NCBI GenBank assembly: GCA_003240735.1
Contig: QFNE01000001.1
Coordinates: 186,001-250,000, forward strand
Direction: 5' to 3'
Source: Paracoccus denitrificans
Lineage (GTDB): Bacteria > Pseudomonadota > Alphaproteobacteria > Rhodobacterales > Rhodobacteraceae
Length of the DNA: 64,000 bases
Below are positions 8,801-17,300 of this stretch, in pieces. Positions within the stretch are counted from its first letter, which is position 1; the number at the start of each line of letters is the position of its first letter. The notes below the pieces were generated by a model. It was not told the DNA's origin and did not search any database. It saw only the letters and a program-made list of their open reading frames with translations. Made by a program: the position numbers and the translations under genes.

Positions 8801-10453
8801 ATGCCATCATCCGCCAATCCCGCCGATCTGATCCTGAAGAACGGTGTCATATGGCGCGGAAAGGGGACCGGAACGGCGCAGGCGCTTGCGGCGGCAAACG
8901 GGCGCATCTTTGCTGTCGGCACGGACGCCGACGTGACCGGGCTGATCGGTCCCGACACGCAGGTCATCGACCTTGGCGGACGCTTCGCGACCCCCGGCCT
9001 GAATGAGGATCACCTGCATCTGATCGCGACCGGACTAGCGCTGGACATGGTCGATGCCAGCGTCGAGGCGGCCCCCACGCTTCAGGCGCTGATGGACGCG
9101 CTGCGGGCGCGTGCGGCGGAAACGCCCAAGGGTGAATGGGTCATCGCGCGCGGCTATGATCAGGCGAAACTGGACGTCGCGCGTCACCCGCATCTGTCCG
9201 AACTCGACGCGGCGGTGCCGGACCATCCCGTGCTGCTTCGCCGGGCCTGCGGCCATGTTTCGATCGTCAACTCCCGTGCCATGAAGCTAGCCGGCATCAC
9301 CGCGGACACCCCCGCCCCCGACGGCGGCGTGATCGAGGTGGCGAACGGTCGCCTGACCGGCTTTCTGGCCGAGAACGCACAGGAACTTGTCGACAGCCAG
9401 ATCCCCGAACCTTCGGTCGACCAGATCACCACCGCGATCGAACGCGCCGGGGCGCAGCTATTGTCGCAGGGGATCACCAGTTGCATGGATGCCGCCGTCG
9501 GCATGGTCGCGGGCGTCGACGAAATCCGCGCCTATCATCTGGCACGGCGGGACGGGTCGCTGCCAGTCAGGGTATCGCTGACCCTGCTGGGCGACCCCTC
9601 GCGTTCGATCGTCGAAGACTGTCACCGCCTTGGGCTGGTGACCGGGGTCGGCGACGACATGCTGCGCGTGGGTGCGGTCAAGGTCTTCCTTGACGGGTCG
9701 GTCGGCGGACGGACGGCATGGATGCGGCATCACTATCTGGATCAGCCGAAAAATTTCGGCGTCCAGATGCTGCCCACCCAGCAGGTCGAAGGGCTGATCG
9801 CCCAGTATCATGACATGGGATACCAGATGGCCTGCCACGCCATCGGCGACGGCGCGATCAACCAGTTGGTCACGGCCTATGAAAAGGCGTTGGAGGCCAG
9901 CCCCGACGCCGACCGACGCCACCGGGTTGAACATTGCGGCTATCCCGATGAAGCGCTGAACCAGCGCATGAAGGCTGCTGGGATCGAGCCGTCGCCGCAG
10001 CAGGTGTTCCTGTATGATTTCGGCGACAGCTATATCTCGGTCATGGGCAAGCCTGCCACGGAATCGGCGTATCCGCTGAAGACGTGGCTGGACATGGGGT
10101 TCCACCCCGGCACGGGCAGCGATTCCCCCGTCTGCCGCACCGACCCGTTCCCGAACCTTTATTCGATGGTGACCCGCAAGACGTGGAAGGGCACCGTCAT
10201 GGACGAACGCGAAGCCGTCGACATTGAAACGGCGTTGCAGGTCTATACCGAGAACGGCGCCTATCTGACCCACGACGAGGGCCGGAAGGGCCGCCTTGAG
10301 GTCGGCATGCTGGCCGACATCGCGGTGTTTTCCCGCAACCTGCTGGACGCCGCTCCGGAAGACATCCTGAACGACACCGAATGCGATCTGACGATCATCG
10401 ACGGACGCATCGGATACGACCGCCACGGGCTGGGACAAGGCACGGGCGCATAA
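8801..10453 (+). CDS. YtcJ-type metal-dependent amidohydrolase
   Basis: 550 residues of the amidohydrolase-3 family (TIM barrel with a small beta domain). Seen are the metal-site motif EDHLHL near residue 69, FLDGSVGGRTAWM with the bridging-residue region, ACHAIGDGAINQ, RRHRVEHCGY and the late metal Asp in GTGSDSPV. The N-terminal and C-terminal ends (DLILKNGVIWRG; VGMLADIAVFSRNLL) form the beta sandwich. It hydrolyses an amide or similar bond in an unknown small molecule. ATG 8801 has AGGAA upstream; a frame open from 8711 lacks this. It leads a peptide-type ABC transporter operon, which likely imports its substrate. Confidence 0.88.
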   Translation: MPSSANPADLILKNGVIWRGKGTGTAQALAAANGRIFAVGTDADVTGLIGPDTQVIDLGGRFATPGLNEDHLHLIATGLALDMVDASVEAAPTLQALMDALRARAAETPKGEWVIARGYDQAKLDVARHPHLSELDAAVPDHPVLLRRACGHVSIVNSRAMKLAGITADTPAPDGGVIEVANGRLTGFLAENAQELVDSQIPEPSVDQITTAIERAGAQLLSQGITSCMDAAVGMVAGVDEIRAYHLARRDGSLPVRVSLTLLGDPSRSIVEDCHRLGLVTGVGDDMLRVGAVKVFLDGSVGGRTAWMRHHYLDQPKNFGVQMLPTQQVEGLIAQYHDMGYQMACHAIGDGAINQLVTAYEKALEASPDADRRHRVEHCGYPDEALNQRMKAAGIEPSPQQVFLYDFGDSYISVMGKPATESAYPLKTWLDMGFHPGTGSDSPVCRTDPFPNLYSMVTRKTWKGTVMDEREAVDIETALQVYTENGAYLTHDEGRKGRLEVGMLADIAVFSRNLLDAAPEDILNDTECDLTIIDGRIGYDRHGLGQGTGA

Positions 10454-10497
10454 CCAACAGAGAAAATTCGACTGGGGTCGAAACAGGGAGACTGGGA

Positions 10498-12090
10498 ATG
10501 AAACATCTGACGCTTGCCGCCTTGATGCTTGCCGGGACCGCGCTTGCGGGCTGGGCGCAGGACACTCCGCAGGACGGGGGCGTTCTGAATTTCACCGCGC
10601 CTTACGGCACCAGCATCTCGACCTTCGACATTCATGCTTCGCCCTCGGCGCAGGATGAAATCGTCAGCCATGCGATCCACCGCAGCCTCTACAAGTGGAA
10701 CCCGCAGACCAACAAACCGGAACTGGACCTGGCGTCGGACGTCAAGGTGTCCGACGACGGCCTGACCTATACCTATACGCTGCGCGACAACGTGGTCTTT
10801 CACAACGACAAGCCCCTGACCGTCGACGACATCATCTTTACCTACAACCGTCTGGCCGACCCGAAAAAGGCGCTGGCCGGGCAGGAACACATCGCTGAAA
10901 TCAAAGGTATGGCCGAGGTTCAGGCCGGCAGCGCGACCGAGCTTTCGGGCTTGAAGAAGATCGACGACAAGACCCTGGAAATCACGTTCTCCCAGCCGAT
11001 CGACCCGGGCTTCAGCCTGATGTCGAACTATGCCGCGATCTATCCTTCGAACGTGCCGGAAGAACAGCAGGCGACCAAGCCCGTGGGCCTCGGCCCGTTC
11101 AAGTTCGTCGAAAACGTTCCCGGGTCCCGAGCCACGGTCGAGAAGTTCGACAAATACTACGTCGAAGGCAAACCTCACCTGCAGACGATCAACTTCCTGC
11201 CTATGGGCGAAGCGGCCGCCCGCGATGTGGCCTTCCGCAACGGCGAGATCGACTTTTCCGTGCTGGGACCGACGCAGTTTCAGGAATATCAGGCCGACCC
11301 CGCGCTGGCAAAAGACCTGCTGGAGGTGCCCGAAGTCTATACCCGGATCATGGGCTTCAATCTGGACAACGAAAAGTTCAAGGATGTCCGCGTCCGTCAG
11401 GCGATCAACCACGCAATCAACACGCCGCTGATCATCGACAAGCTGGTCAAGGGTAAGGCGTATCAGGCTGTGGGCTTCCTTCCGACCAGTTCGCCCGCGT
11501 TCGACAAGGACGCAAAACCCTATGACTACGATCCAGAAAAGGCCAAGGCACTTCTGGCCGAGGCGGGCTTTCCCGACGGCATCGACTTTGCCGTGACGGC
11601 CATCCCGAACGAAAGCTGGGGCCTGACCATCGCCGAGGCGATCATCCCGATGCTGGCCAGGTCGAACATCAGGCTGACGACCCGTCCGGTCGAAAACGCG
11701 ACGCTGGCCGACACCATCCAGAAGGGCGATTTCGAGGCGTTCATGTGGTCGCTCAGCTCGGGTCCCGACCCGCTCAAGATCATGCTGTGCTTCGATTCCA
11801 CGACGCCGCGCGCGTCCTGCAACTACACCGACTTCAAGAACGAGGATTACGACAAGGTCTATGCCGCGGCCCAGGCTGAACGGGACGAGGCCAAGCGCAA
11901 CGACCTGCTGAAACAGGCCGACGCCATCGTCCGCGAACAGGCGCCGATGTGGTTCTTCAACTACAACAAGGCGGTCGTCGCGCATCAGCCGTGGGTCCAT
12001 GGCCTGCAACAGAACGCGCAGGAGCTGGGGATTCAGGACTACGAGGATATCTGGATCGACGACACGGCACCCGCCAACCGTCGCGACTGA
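10498..12090 (+). CDS. Peptide/oligopeptide-type ABC transporter substrate-binding protein
   Basis: 530 residues, family 5 solute-binding protein (DppA/OppA type). Signal peptide MKHLTLAALMLAGTALAGWA precedes QDTPQDGG; there is no lipobox Cys. Family features include LASDVKVSDDGLTYTYTLRDNVVFH, a GLGPFKFVE motif, and a C-terminal lobe with MWFFNYNKAVVAHQPWV. It binds the ligand in the periplasm for the two permeases and two ATPases that follow. The start at 10498 has a GGGAGACTGGGA ribosome site. Members of this family also carry glycosides, opines and nickel complexes, so peptide is only the default. Confidence 0.9.
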   Translation: MKHLTLAALMLAGTALAGWAQDTPQDGGVLNFTAPYGTSISTFDIHASPSAQDEIVSHAIHRSLYKWNPQTNKPELDLASDVKVSDDGLTYTYTLRDNVVFHNDKPLTVDDIIFTYNRLADPKKALAGQEHIAEIKGMAEVQAGSATELSGLKKIDDKTLEITFSQPIDPGFSLMSNYAAIYPSNVPEEQQATKPVGLGPFKFVENVPGSRATVEKFDKYYVEGKPHLQTINFLPMGEAAARDVAFRNGEIDFSVLGPTQFQEYQADPALAKDLLEVPEVYTRIMGFNLDNEKFKDVRVRQAINHAINTPLIIDKLVKGKAYQAVGFLPTSSPAFDKDAKPYDYDPEKAKALLAEAGFPDGIDFAVTAIPNESWGLTIAEAIIPMLARSNIRLTTRPVENATLADTIQKGDFEAFMWSLSSGPDPLKIMLCFDSTTPRASCNYTDFKNEDYDKVYAAAQAERDEAKRNDLLKQADAIVREQAPMWFFNYNKAVVAHQPWVHGLQQNAQELGIQDYEDIWIDDTAPANRRD

Positions 12091-12110
12091 TCCGTCCTGA
12101 CCTTTGCTTT

Positions 12111-12140
12111 CCCCGGTCGGGCGATGTCGTCTGGCCGGGG
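12111..12140 (+). promoter_or_regulatory. Stable hairpin after substrate-binding protein gene
   Basis: CCCCGGTC (12111-12118) pairs with GGCCGGGG (12133-12140), eight pairs with one G-U, around a 14-base loop. It lies between the binding-protein stop and the first permease start and has no U-tract. It could protect the upstream message 3' end and give higher binding-protein levels, as known for several ABC importers; that role is inferred. Confidence 0.55.
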
Positions 12141-12157
12141 ACCAACAAGGAAGCCCG

Positions 12158-13093
12158 ATGGCCCGTTACATCCTGCGCCGGATCCTGCAGATGATCCCGA
12201 CGATCCTTGCGGTTGCGCTGATCATCTTCGTCATCTTCAGTGTCGTCCCCGGCAGTTTTGCCAGCGCCATGCTGTCTGATGGCCGCCAGTCCGCAAGCCC
12301 GCAACTGATCGAGCAGATGAATCGCCAGTTCGGGCTGGACCAGCCCCTGCCGGTCCGGTTTCTGCACTACATCGCCGATCTGGCCCGGTTTGATCTGGGA
12401 ACGTCCTTCCGCACCCGAGAACCCGTCATCGACCTGATTGCCGCGCGGTTCTGGCCGTCGCTGCAACTGACGATGGCCGCGATGCTGTTTGCCGCCGTGA
12501 TCGGCATTCCGCTGGGCTTCATGGCCGCACTTCGGCCCGGCAGCGTCTTTGATACGGTGACGATGATCGGCGCGGTGTCCGGCCTTTCCATGCCGCAGTT
12601 CTGGGTCGGGCTGCTGCTGATGTATGTCTTCGCGCTGCAACTGGGTTGGCTGCCAAGCTTTGGCTATGGCGGGGGTAGCATCAGGCATCTGATCCTGCCG
12701 GCCATCGCGCTGGGTCTGACGCCGCTTGCGTTGCTGGCGCGCACGACCCGCGCCGGCGTGTTGGAGGTGATGGGGTCCGACCACATCCGTACCGCACTGG
12801 CCAAGGGCGTGAACCCAACCCAGCTGGTTCGCCGCCACGTGGCGCGGAACGCGCTGGTGCTGATCGTGACGACGCTTGGGCTTCAGATCGGGTCGCTGAT
12901 CGGACAGGCGCTGGTGATCGAAAAGCTGTTTTCATGGCCCGGCATCGGGTCGTTGCTGGTCGACAGCGTGGCGGTGCGCGACATCCCGGTGGTGCAGGGC
13001 ACGATCCTGGTGATCGTGCTGTGGTTTCTGGTCATCAACGTGCTGGTTGACGTGATCTACGCCGCCATCGACCCAAGGATTGCCCTGAAATGA
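12158..13093 (+). CDS. DppB-type ABC transporter permease
   Basis: 311 residues of the binding-protein-dependent transport inner-membrane family. The N-terminal helix MARYILRRILQMIPTILAVALIIFVI is typical of DppB. Next come FGLDQPLPVRFLHYI, a periplasmic stretch and five further helices with the ATPase-coupling EAA-like loop (HIRTALAKGVNPTQLVRRHVARNAL). ATG 12158 is chosen because it begins this first helix; the open frame from 12104 is not needed. It overlaps the next permease by ATGA. Confidence 0.92.
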   Translation: MARYILRRILQMIPTILAVALIIFVIFSVVPGSFASAMLSDGRQSASPQLIEQMNRQFGLDQPLPVRFLHYIADLARFDLGTSFRTREPVIDLIAARFWPSLQLTMAAMLFAAVIGIPLGFMAALRPGSVFDTVTMIGAVSGLSMPQFWVGLLLMYVFALQLGWLPSFGYGGGSIRHLILPAIALGLTPLALLARTTRAGVLEVMGSDHIRTALAKGVNPTQLVRRHVARNALVLIVTTLGLQIGSLIGQALVIEKLFSWPGIGSLLVDSVAVRDIPVVQGTILVIVLWFLVINVLVDVIYAAIDPRIALK

Positions 13094-13920
13094 ACTGGCG
13101 CAACCTGATCCGATTCAACCTGATCCTGGGTGGCGTCCTGACCGTCACCGTGATCGCGGCGGCTGTCTTTGCGCCGTGGCTGACCAGCTATGACCCGATG
13201 TTCGATGCCGACCTGATGTCGTCCGAACTGCCGCCATCGGCGGAACACTGGTTCGGCACCGACAATCAGGGGCGGGATGTCTTTTCGCGCGTCGTCTATG
13301 GTGCGCGGGTGTCGCTGACGGTGGGCATCGTGTCGCAGCTGATCAACTCGGCCATCGGGCTGACGATGGGGCTGACCGCCGGGTATTTCGGCGGCTGGTG
13401 GGACGATTTCGTCAACGGCCTGACGAACGTCATGCTGTCGATCCCGTCGCTGGTCTTCGCGCTGGCCGTCATGGCGGTTCTTGGCCCCGGCATCCCCAGC
13501 CTGCTGATCGCGCTGGGTCTGACGAACTGGGCATGGACCTGCCGCATCGCGCGCAGTTCGGTGCTGTCGCTCAAGACCCAAGGGTATGTGCAGGCAGCAC
13601 AGACGCTCGGATACGGCGATTTCCGCATCATGTTCACCCAACTTCTGCCGAACATGATCGGGCCGATCCTCGTCATGGCCACGCTTGGCATCGGCGACGC
13701 CGTTCTGGCCGAAGCCGCATTAAGCTTCCTGGGCCTTGGCATCCGGCCACCTGCGCCCAGTTGGGGCAACATGCTGACCGACGCGCGCGAGGCGATCCGC
13801 ACCACACCGTGGGCCACGATCTTTCCGGGCCTTGCGGTGTTTGCGACCGTGCTGGGCTTCAACCTTCTGGGTGACGGCGTGCGCGACCTTCTGGACCCCA
13901 GATCAGGCGAGGGACGCTGA
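13090..13920 (+). CDS. DppC-type ABC transporter permease
   Basis: 276 residues. One N-terminal helix is followed by the family signature HWFGTDNQGRDVFSRVVYGARVSL near residue 55, then helices and the coupling loop with YVQAAQTLGYGDFRIMFTQLLPN. The C-terminal LSFLGLGIRPPAPSWGNML is characteristic of DppC/OppC. It pairs with the DppB-type permease to form the channel. The start overlaps the previous stop (ATGA), and the stop overlaps the next ATG (TGATG). Confidence 0.92.
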   Translation: MNWRNLIRFNLILGGVLTVTVIAAAVFAPWLTSYDPMFDADLMSSELPPSAEHWFGTDNQGRDVFSRVVYGARVSLTVGIVSQLINSAIGLTMGLTAGYFGGWWDDFVNGLTNVMLSIPSLVFALAVMAVLGPGIPSLLIALGLTNWAWTCRIARSSVLSLKTQGYVQAAQTLGYGDFRIMFTQLLPNMIGPILVMATLGIGDAVLAEAALSFLGLGIRPPAPSWGNMLTDAREAIRTTPWATIFPGLAVFATVLGFNLLGDGVRDLLDPRSGEGR

Positions 13921-14825
13921 TGTCGGAACCGCTGCTGTCCGTCCAAGACCTGACCATCGGCATCCCCCGCAGACGCACTGCGCCGCTGGTCATCGTGGAC
14001 CGCCTGTCCTTCGACATCCTGCCCGGTGAGGTGTTCGGCCTTGTCGGCGAATCCGGCAGCGGCAAAAGCGCATCCGCTTTGGCGCTGATGGGGCTGAACC
14101 GTCGACCCTTGGCGACACTGTCGGGCAATGCGTGGTTCGGGGATCAGAACCTGACGACCCTGCCCGCGCGTCAGATGCGGCGCCTGCGCGGCAACCGCAT
14201 CTCGATGATCTTTCAGGAACCCATGACGGCGCTGAACCCGCTGGCAACCATCGGCAAGCAGATCGCCGAGATGTTCGTCCTGCATCAGGGCAAGGACTGG
14301 ACCACCGGCCGCAAGCTGGCGGTCGACGCGCTGGAGCGTGTTCAGGTTCCCAACCCCGACCGCCGCGCGCGTGCCTATCCCCACCAGTTGTCGGGTGGCA
14401 TGCGTCAGCGCGTGATGATCGCAATGGCGTTGGCCTGCAAACCCGACCTGCTGATCGCGGACGAACCCACCACCGCGCTTGACGTCACCGTTCAGGCCGA
14501 GGTGCTGCGCCTGATCCGCGAACTTTGCGCCGAACAGGGCACGGCCGTCATGTTGATCAGCCACGATCTGGGCGTGATCTCGGAAATGTGCCAGCGTGTT
14601 GGTGTCATGTGTGGTGGGCGACTGCTGGAACTGCGCGACACGGCGGCGCTGTTTTCGGACCCGCTGCACCCCTATACCCGCGGGCTTCTTGCGGCCCTGC
14701 CACGGCTGGGCAGTCGCGCCGAACATGGCCGCGAACGGCTGGTCGATCTTGACCGCACGGTCGATCGCAGCGCCGCCAGTTTCCGCGAAACCTTTGTCGT
14801 GCCGCGTGGAAGGAAAACCGCCTGA
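13920..14825 (+). CDS. DppD-type ABC transporter ATPase
   Basis: 301 residues. Walker A GESGSGKSA is near residue 43, signature LSGGMRQRV near 158, Walker B LLIADEPTTALDVTVQAE near 180 and switch His in LISHDLGVI. The oligopeptide-family C-terminal region HPYTRGLLAALP is present, but the usual Cys cluster of DppD/OppD-type iron-sulfur tails is not obvious and the protein is slightly short. It is translationally coupled at both ends. Confidence 0.9.
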   Translation: MSEPLLSVQDLTIGIPRRRTAPLVIVDRLSFDILPGEVFGLVGESGSGKSASALALMGLNRRPLATLSGNAWFGDQNLTTLPARQMRRLRGNRISMIFQEPMTALNPLATIGKQIAEMFVLHQGKDWTTGRKLAVDALERVQVPNPDRRARAYPHQLSGGMRQRVMIAMALACKPDLLIADEPTTALDVTVQAEVLRLIRELCAEQGTAVMLISHDLGVISEMCQRVGVMCGGRLLELRDTAALFSDPLHPYTRGLLAALPRLGSRAEHGRERLVDLDRTVDRSAASFRETFVVPRGRKTA

Positions 14826-15781
14826 TGACCAACGCCCCGATCCTGACGGTCGACAACCTGCATGTTCAATTCCCTCAGGCCGGCGGCCTTTTCGGCAAAC
14901 GTCAGGTGGTTCATGCGGTGAATGGCGTCTCGCTGACGATCAATCAGGGCGAATGTCTGTCGCTTGTCGGGGAATCGGGCTGCGGCAAGTCCACCACGGC
15001 GCTGTCGATCATGGGACTTCAGGCACCGACGGCCGGAACGATCATGGTGGAAGGAAAGCCGATCCACGGCCCGGGTGCGCCAGACCGCATGGAGCGCGCG
15101 CGCATGGTTCAGATGGTATTTCAAGACCCCTTCGCTACGCTGAACCCGCGCCAGACCGTCCGCCGCGCGCTGGATGAACCCCTGCGCCTGCACGGCGTGT
15201 CGTCCCGCAGCGAACGCGCCGACCGTGTCGCCGACACCCTGCGCAAGGTCGGGCTTCTGCCTGAACACGCGGCCCGATATCCGCATGAATTTTCGGGCGG
15301 CCAGCGTCAGCGCATCGGGATCGCGCGCGCGCTGATCCTTGGCCCGCGCCTTCTGGTGCTGGACGAACCCGTCAGCGCGCTGGACGTGTCGATCCGCGCG
15401 CAGATCATCAACCTGCTGATGGACCTGCAGCAGGACCTTGGGCTCAGCTATCTGATGATCTCGCACGATCTGGCGGTGGTCGAACACGTGTCGGACCGGG
15501 TTGCGGTGATGTATGCGGGACAGATCGTCGAGGAAGGCGGCTGGCGCGACATCTTCACCCGCCCCGCGCACCCCTATACCCGCCGTCTGATCGAGACGAT
15601 CCCGAACCCCGACCACGCGATGACGGGCAAGGAAACCTTCCTGCCCCCCGCAATCCCCGCGCCGGACGGTCGTCGCTGGTATCCACCGATCGACATCCGG
15701 CCGGACGTCAACGCGCCGCCGTCACCCAGCGACCTCACGCGCCTGTCGCCCGATCACGCCGCCCGCACCGTCGCGGCCTAG
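14825..15781 (+). CDS. DppF-type ABC transporter ATPase
   Basis: 318 residues. Walker A GESGCGKST is near residue 55, Q-loop MVFQDPFATLNPRQ, signature FSGGQRQRIGIARAL near 156, Walker B LLVLDEPVSALDVSIRAQ and the C-terminal oligopeptide-family motif HPYTRRLIETIP. It forms the ATPase heterodimer with the DppD-type protein. Its TAG stop lies in a CTAG shared with the convergent aldolase gene, so the two operons abut with a four-base tail overlap and no room for a separate terminator. Confidence 0.92.
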   Translation: MTNAPILTVDNLHVQFPQAGGLFGKRQVVHAVNGVSLTINQGECLSLVGESGCGKSTTALSIMGLQAPTAGTIMVEGKPIHGPGAPDRMERARMVQMVFQDPFATLNPRQTVRRALDEPLRLHGVSSRSERADRVADTLRKVGLLPEHAARYPHEFSGGQRQRIGIARALILGPRLLVLDEPVSALDVSIRAQIINLLMDLQQDLGLSYLMISHDLAVVEHVSDRVAVMYAGQIVEEGGWRDIFTRPAHPYTRRLIETIPNPDHAMTGKETFLPPAIPAPDGRRWYPPIDIRPDVNAPPSPSDLTRLSPDHAARTVAA

Positions 15782-16407
15782 GCAGCGCGCGCGGCCTTCA
15801 GCGCGGCGATCATCGCAGAGGCCCGCTTGGCCGTCACCTCGGGCGTCTGCCCCGGACGATACAGCGATGAGCCGAGCCCGAACCCGTTGGTTGCGGCGCG
15901 CAGATACGGGACCAAGGTCTGTTCATCGATCCCGCCCACGGCCAGTACGTCCGCGTCCTTGGGCAAGACGGCCCGCATCGCCTTGATCGCAGCCGGGGGG
16001 ATCATTTCGGCCGGGAAGAACTTCAGCCCCACCGCCCCCGCATCCAGCGCGGCAAAGGCTTCGGAAACGGTCCCGACACCCGGACAGTAAGGCATGCGCA
16101 AGTCGCGCGCCTTGGCCGCGACGCCTGGGTGGAAGTTCGGGGTGACGATCAATTCGCCGCCCGCATCCCGCACGCGCGTCACGTCATCGGGGCGCAGAAC
16201 CGTGCCCGCCCCGATCAGCGCCTGCGGGGCGGCCTTGACCATTCGGGCGATGCTGTCGAACGGATCGGGTGAATTCAGCGGGACCTCGATGATCGTGAAC
16301 CCAGCACCTGACAGGGCACGGGCGTGGTCGGCGGCTTCATCGGGGCGGATGCCGCGCAGGATCGCCACCATCGGGCAGGCGGCAAAGGCAGTTTTCCAGT
16401 CGATCAT
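15778..16407 (-). CDS. dgoA: 2-dehydro-3-deoxy-6-phosphogalactonate aldolase
   Basis: 209 residues of the class I KDPG/KDPGal aldolase family. Motifs include MVAILRGIRPDEA with the catalytic Glu region (FTIIEVPLNSPDPFDSI), GAGTVLRPDDV, and Schiff-base lysine in VGLKFFPAEM. It splits KDPGal into pyruvate and glyceraldehyde 3-phosphate, the last step of the De Ley-Doudoroff pathway. The choice of galactonate over gluconate series rests on the neighbouring kinase and galactose genes and on EVPLNSP, typical of DgoA. It is the last gene of the eleven-gene operon and starts in an ATGA overlap with dgoK. Confidence 0.93.
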   Translation of the reverse strand: MIDWKTAFAACPMVAILRGIRPDEAADHARALSGAGFTIIEVPLNSPDPFDSIARMVKAAPQALIGAGTVLRPDDVTRVRDAGGELIVTPNFHPGVAAKARDLRMPYCPGVGTVSEAFAALDAGAVGLKFFPAEMIPPAAIKAMRAVLPKDADVLAVGGIDEQTLVPYLRAATNGFGLGSSLYRPGQTPEVTAKRASAMIAALKAARAA

Positions 16408-17300
16408 GCGATAATCCCCGCGCGTCGTGCGATTTCATAAAGCCCGCGTCCCGCCATGCCCGGGGCCGCAACGACAGAGCTCGCCCCGATCCCGTCCAGC
16501 GCGCGCGCATACCGATCCGCCAGATCGCCGCGTCCGATGATGGTCACCGGCGTGTCCGACAGCGTCGCCGCCATCTGCGCAACCTCGTCCCCGATCAGCA
16601 GACCCGACAGATAATCCGAAATGTCGGTTTCAGCCATCTGCCCGGTCAGGGCCAATGTGCGGGCCGAAAAAACCCGCGCGGCCAACGGCCCCGGCGCCCC
16701 CCCGGCCAACAGCCCTTGGGCAAACGCATCCGCGCTGGATTGCCCCGACTGCATCAGCCGGCCAAGGATCGAGTGTTGGGACAGGGTTGCAAACACCTCG
16801 CCGGTCATCACGGTTTGAAAGTCGGTCAGACGACCGCCCGTGATGGTGGCCCATTTGCTGTGCGTGCCGGGCAGAAGATACGTGCCGTCCCCACCGCCCG
16901 CGGCAAGCTGGCCGATGATCTCAGTCTCTTCGCCGCGCATGACGTCGGGCGCCAGTCCGGGGGCGTTCCGGATGGCACCGGTCACGAAGTGGATCGGCCC
17001 GTCGTCGGTCTGACGACAGACCAGCGCACCGGCCAGATCGGCGGCGGTCAGGGGCAGCGGCAGATAGGGCGTTTCGACCCAGCCATTGCGGCTGGTAATC
17101 ATGCCCGATGCAATGATCGGCGTGCCGTCAAGCCACGCCCCGATCGCCGCCCGCAGCGCACCTGCGAATCCGCCAGGCTGATCGGCGGCCGCCAGAATGC
17201 CCGGCCCTCTGGACACGGTGTCCTTGACCCCGCCATCTGCATCCATCCGCCAGGCCCGAAAACTCGTGGTGCCCCAGTCGATGGCAATCAGACCGGTCAT
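16404..17300 (-). CDS. dgoK: 2-dehydro-3-deoxygalactonokinase
   Basis: 298 residues of the DgoK family (ASKHA fold). The phosphate 1 loop IAIDWGTTSFRAWRMD is at the N-terminus. Further blocks are IIASGMITSRNGWVETPYL, GEETEIIGQLA, LLPGTHSKWATI with the phosphate 2 region, and a C-terminal TIIGRGDLADRY. It phosphorylates 2-keto-3-deoxygalactonate with ATP to KDPGal. ATGA overlaps link it to galM upstream and dgoA downstream. Confidence 0.94.
   Translation of the reverse strand: MTGLIAIDWGTTSFRAWRMDADGGVKDTVSRGPGILAAADQPGGFAGALRAAIGAWLDGTPIIASGMITSRNGWVETPYLPLPLTAADLAGALVCRQTDDGPIHFVTGAIRNAPGLAPDVMRGEETEIIGQLAAGGGDGTYLLPGTHSKWATITGGRLTDFQTVMTGEVFATLSQHSILGRLMQSGQSSADAFAQGLLAGGAPGPLAARVFSARTLALTGQMAETDISDYLSGLLIGDEVAQMAATLSDTPVTIIGRGDLADRYARALDGIGASSVVAAPGMAGRGLYEIARRAGIIA

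Noticed and set aside
10261..12009. Long reverse-strand ORF of 582 codons opposite the binding-protein gene
   Set aside because: It is a shadow of the GC-rich forward genes; no family features, while the forward frame has a signal peptide and SBP family 5 motifs.
13296..14726. Reverse-strand ORF of 476 codons opposite dppC/dppD-type genes
   Set aside because: It covers two genes with clear permease and ATPase motifs and has low-complexity Arg/Gln-rich sequence typical of antisense frames.
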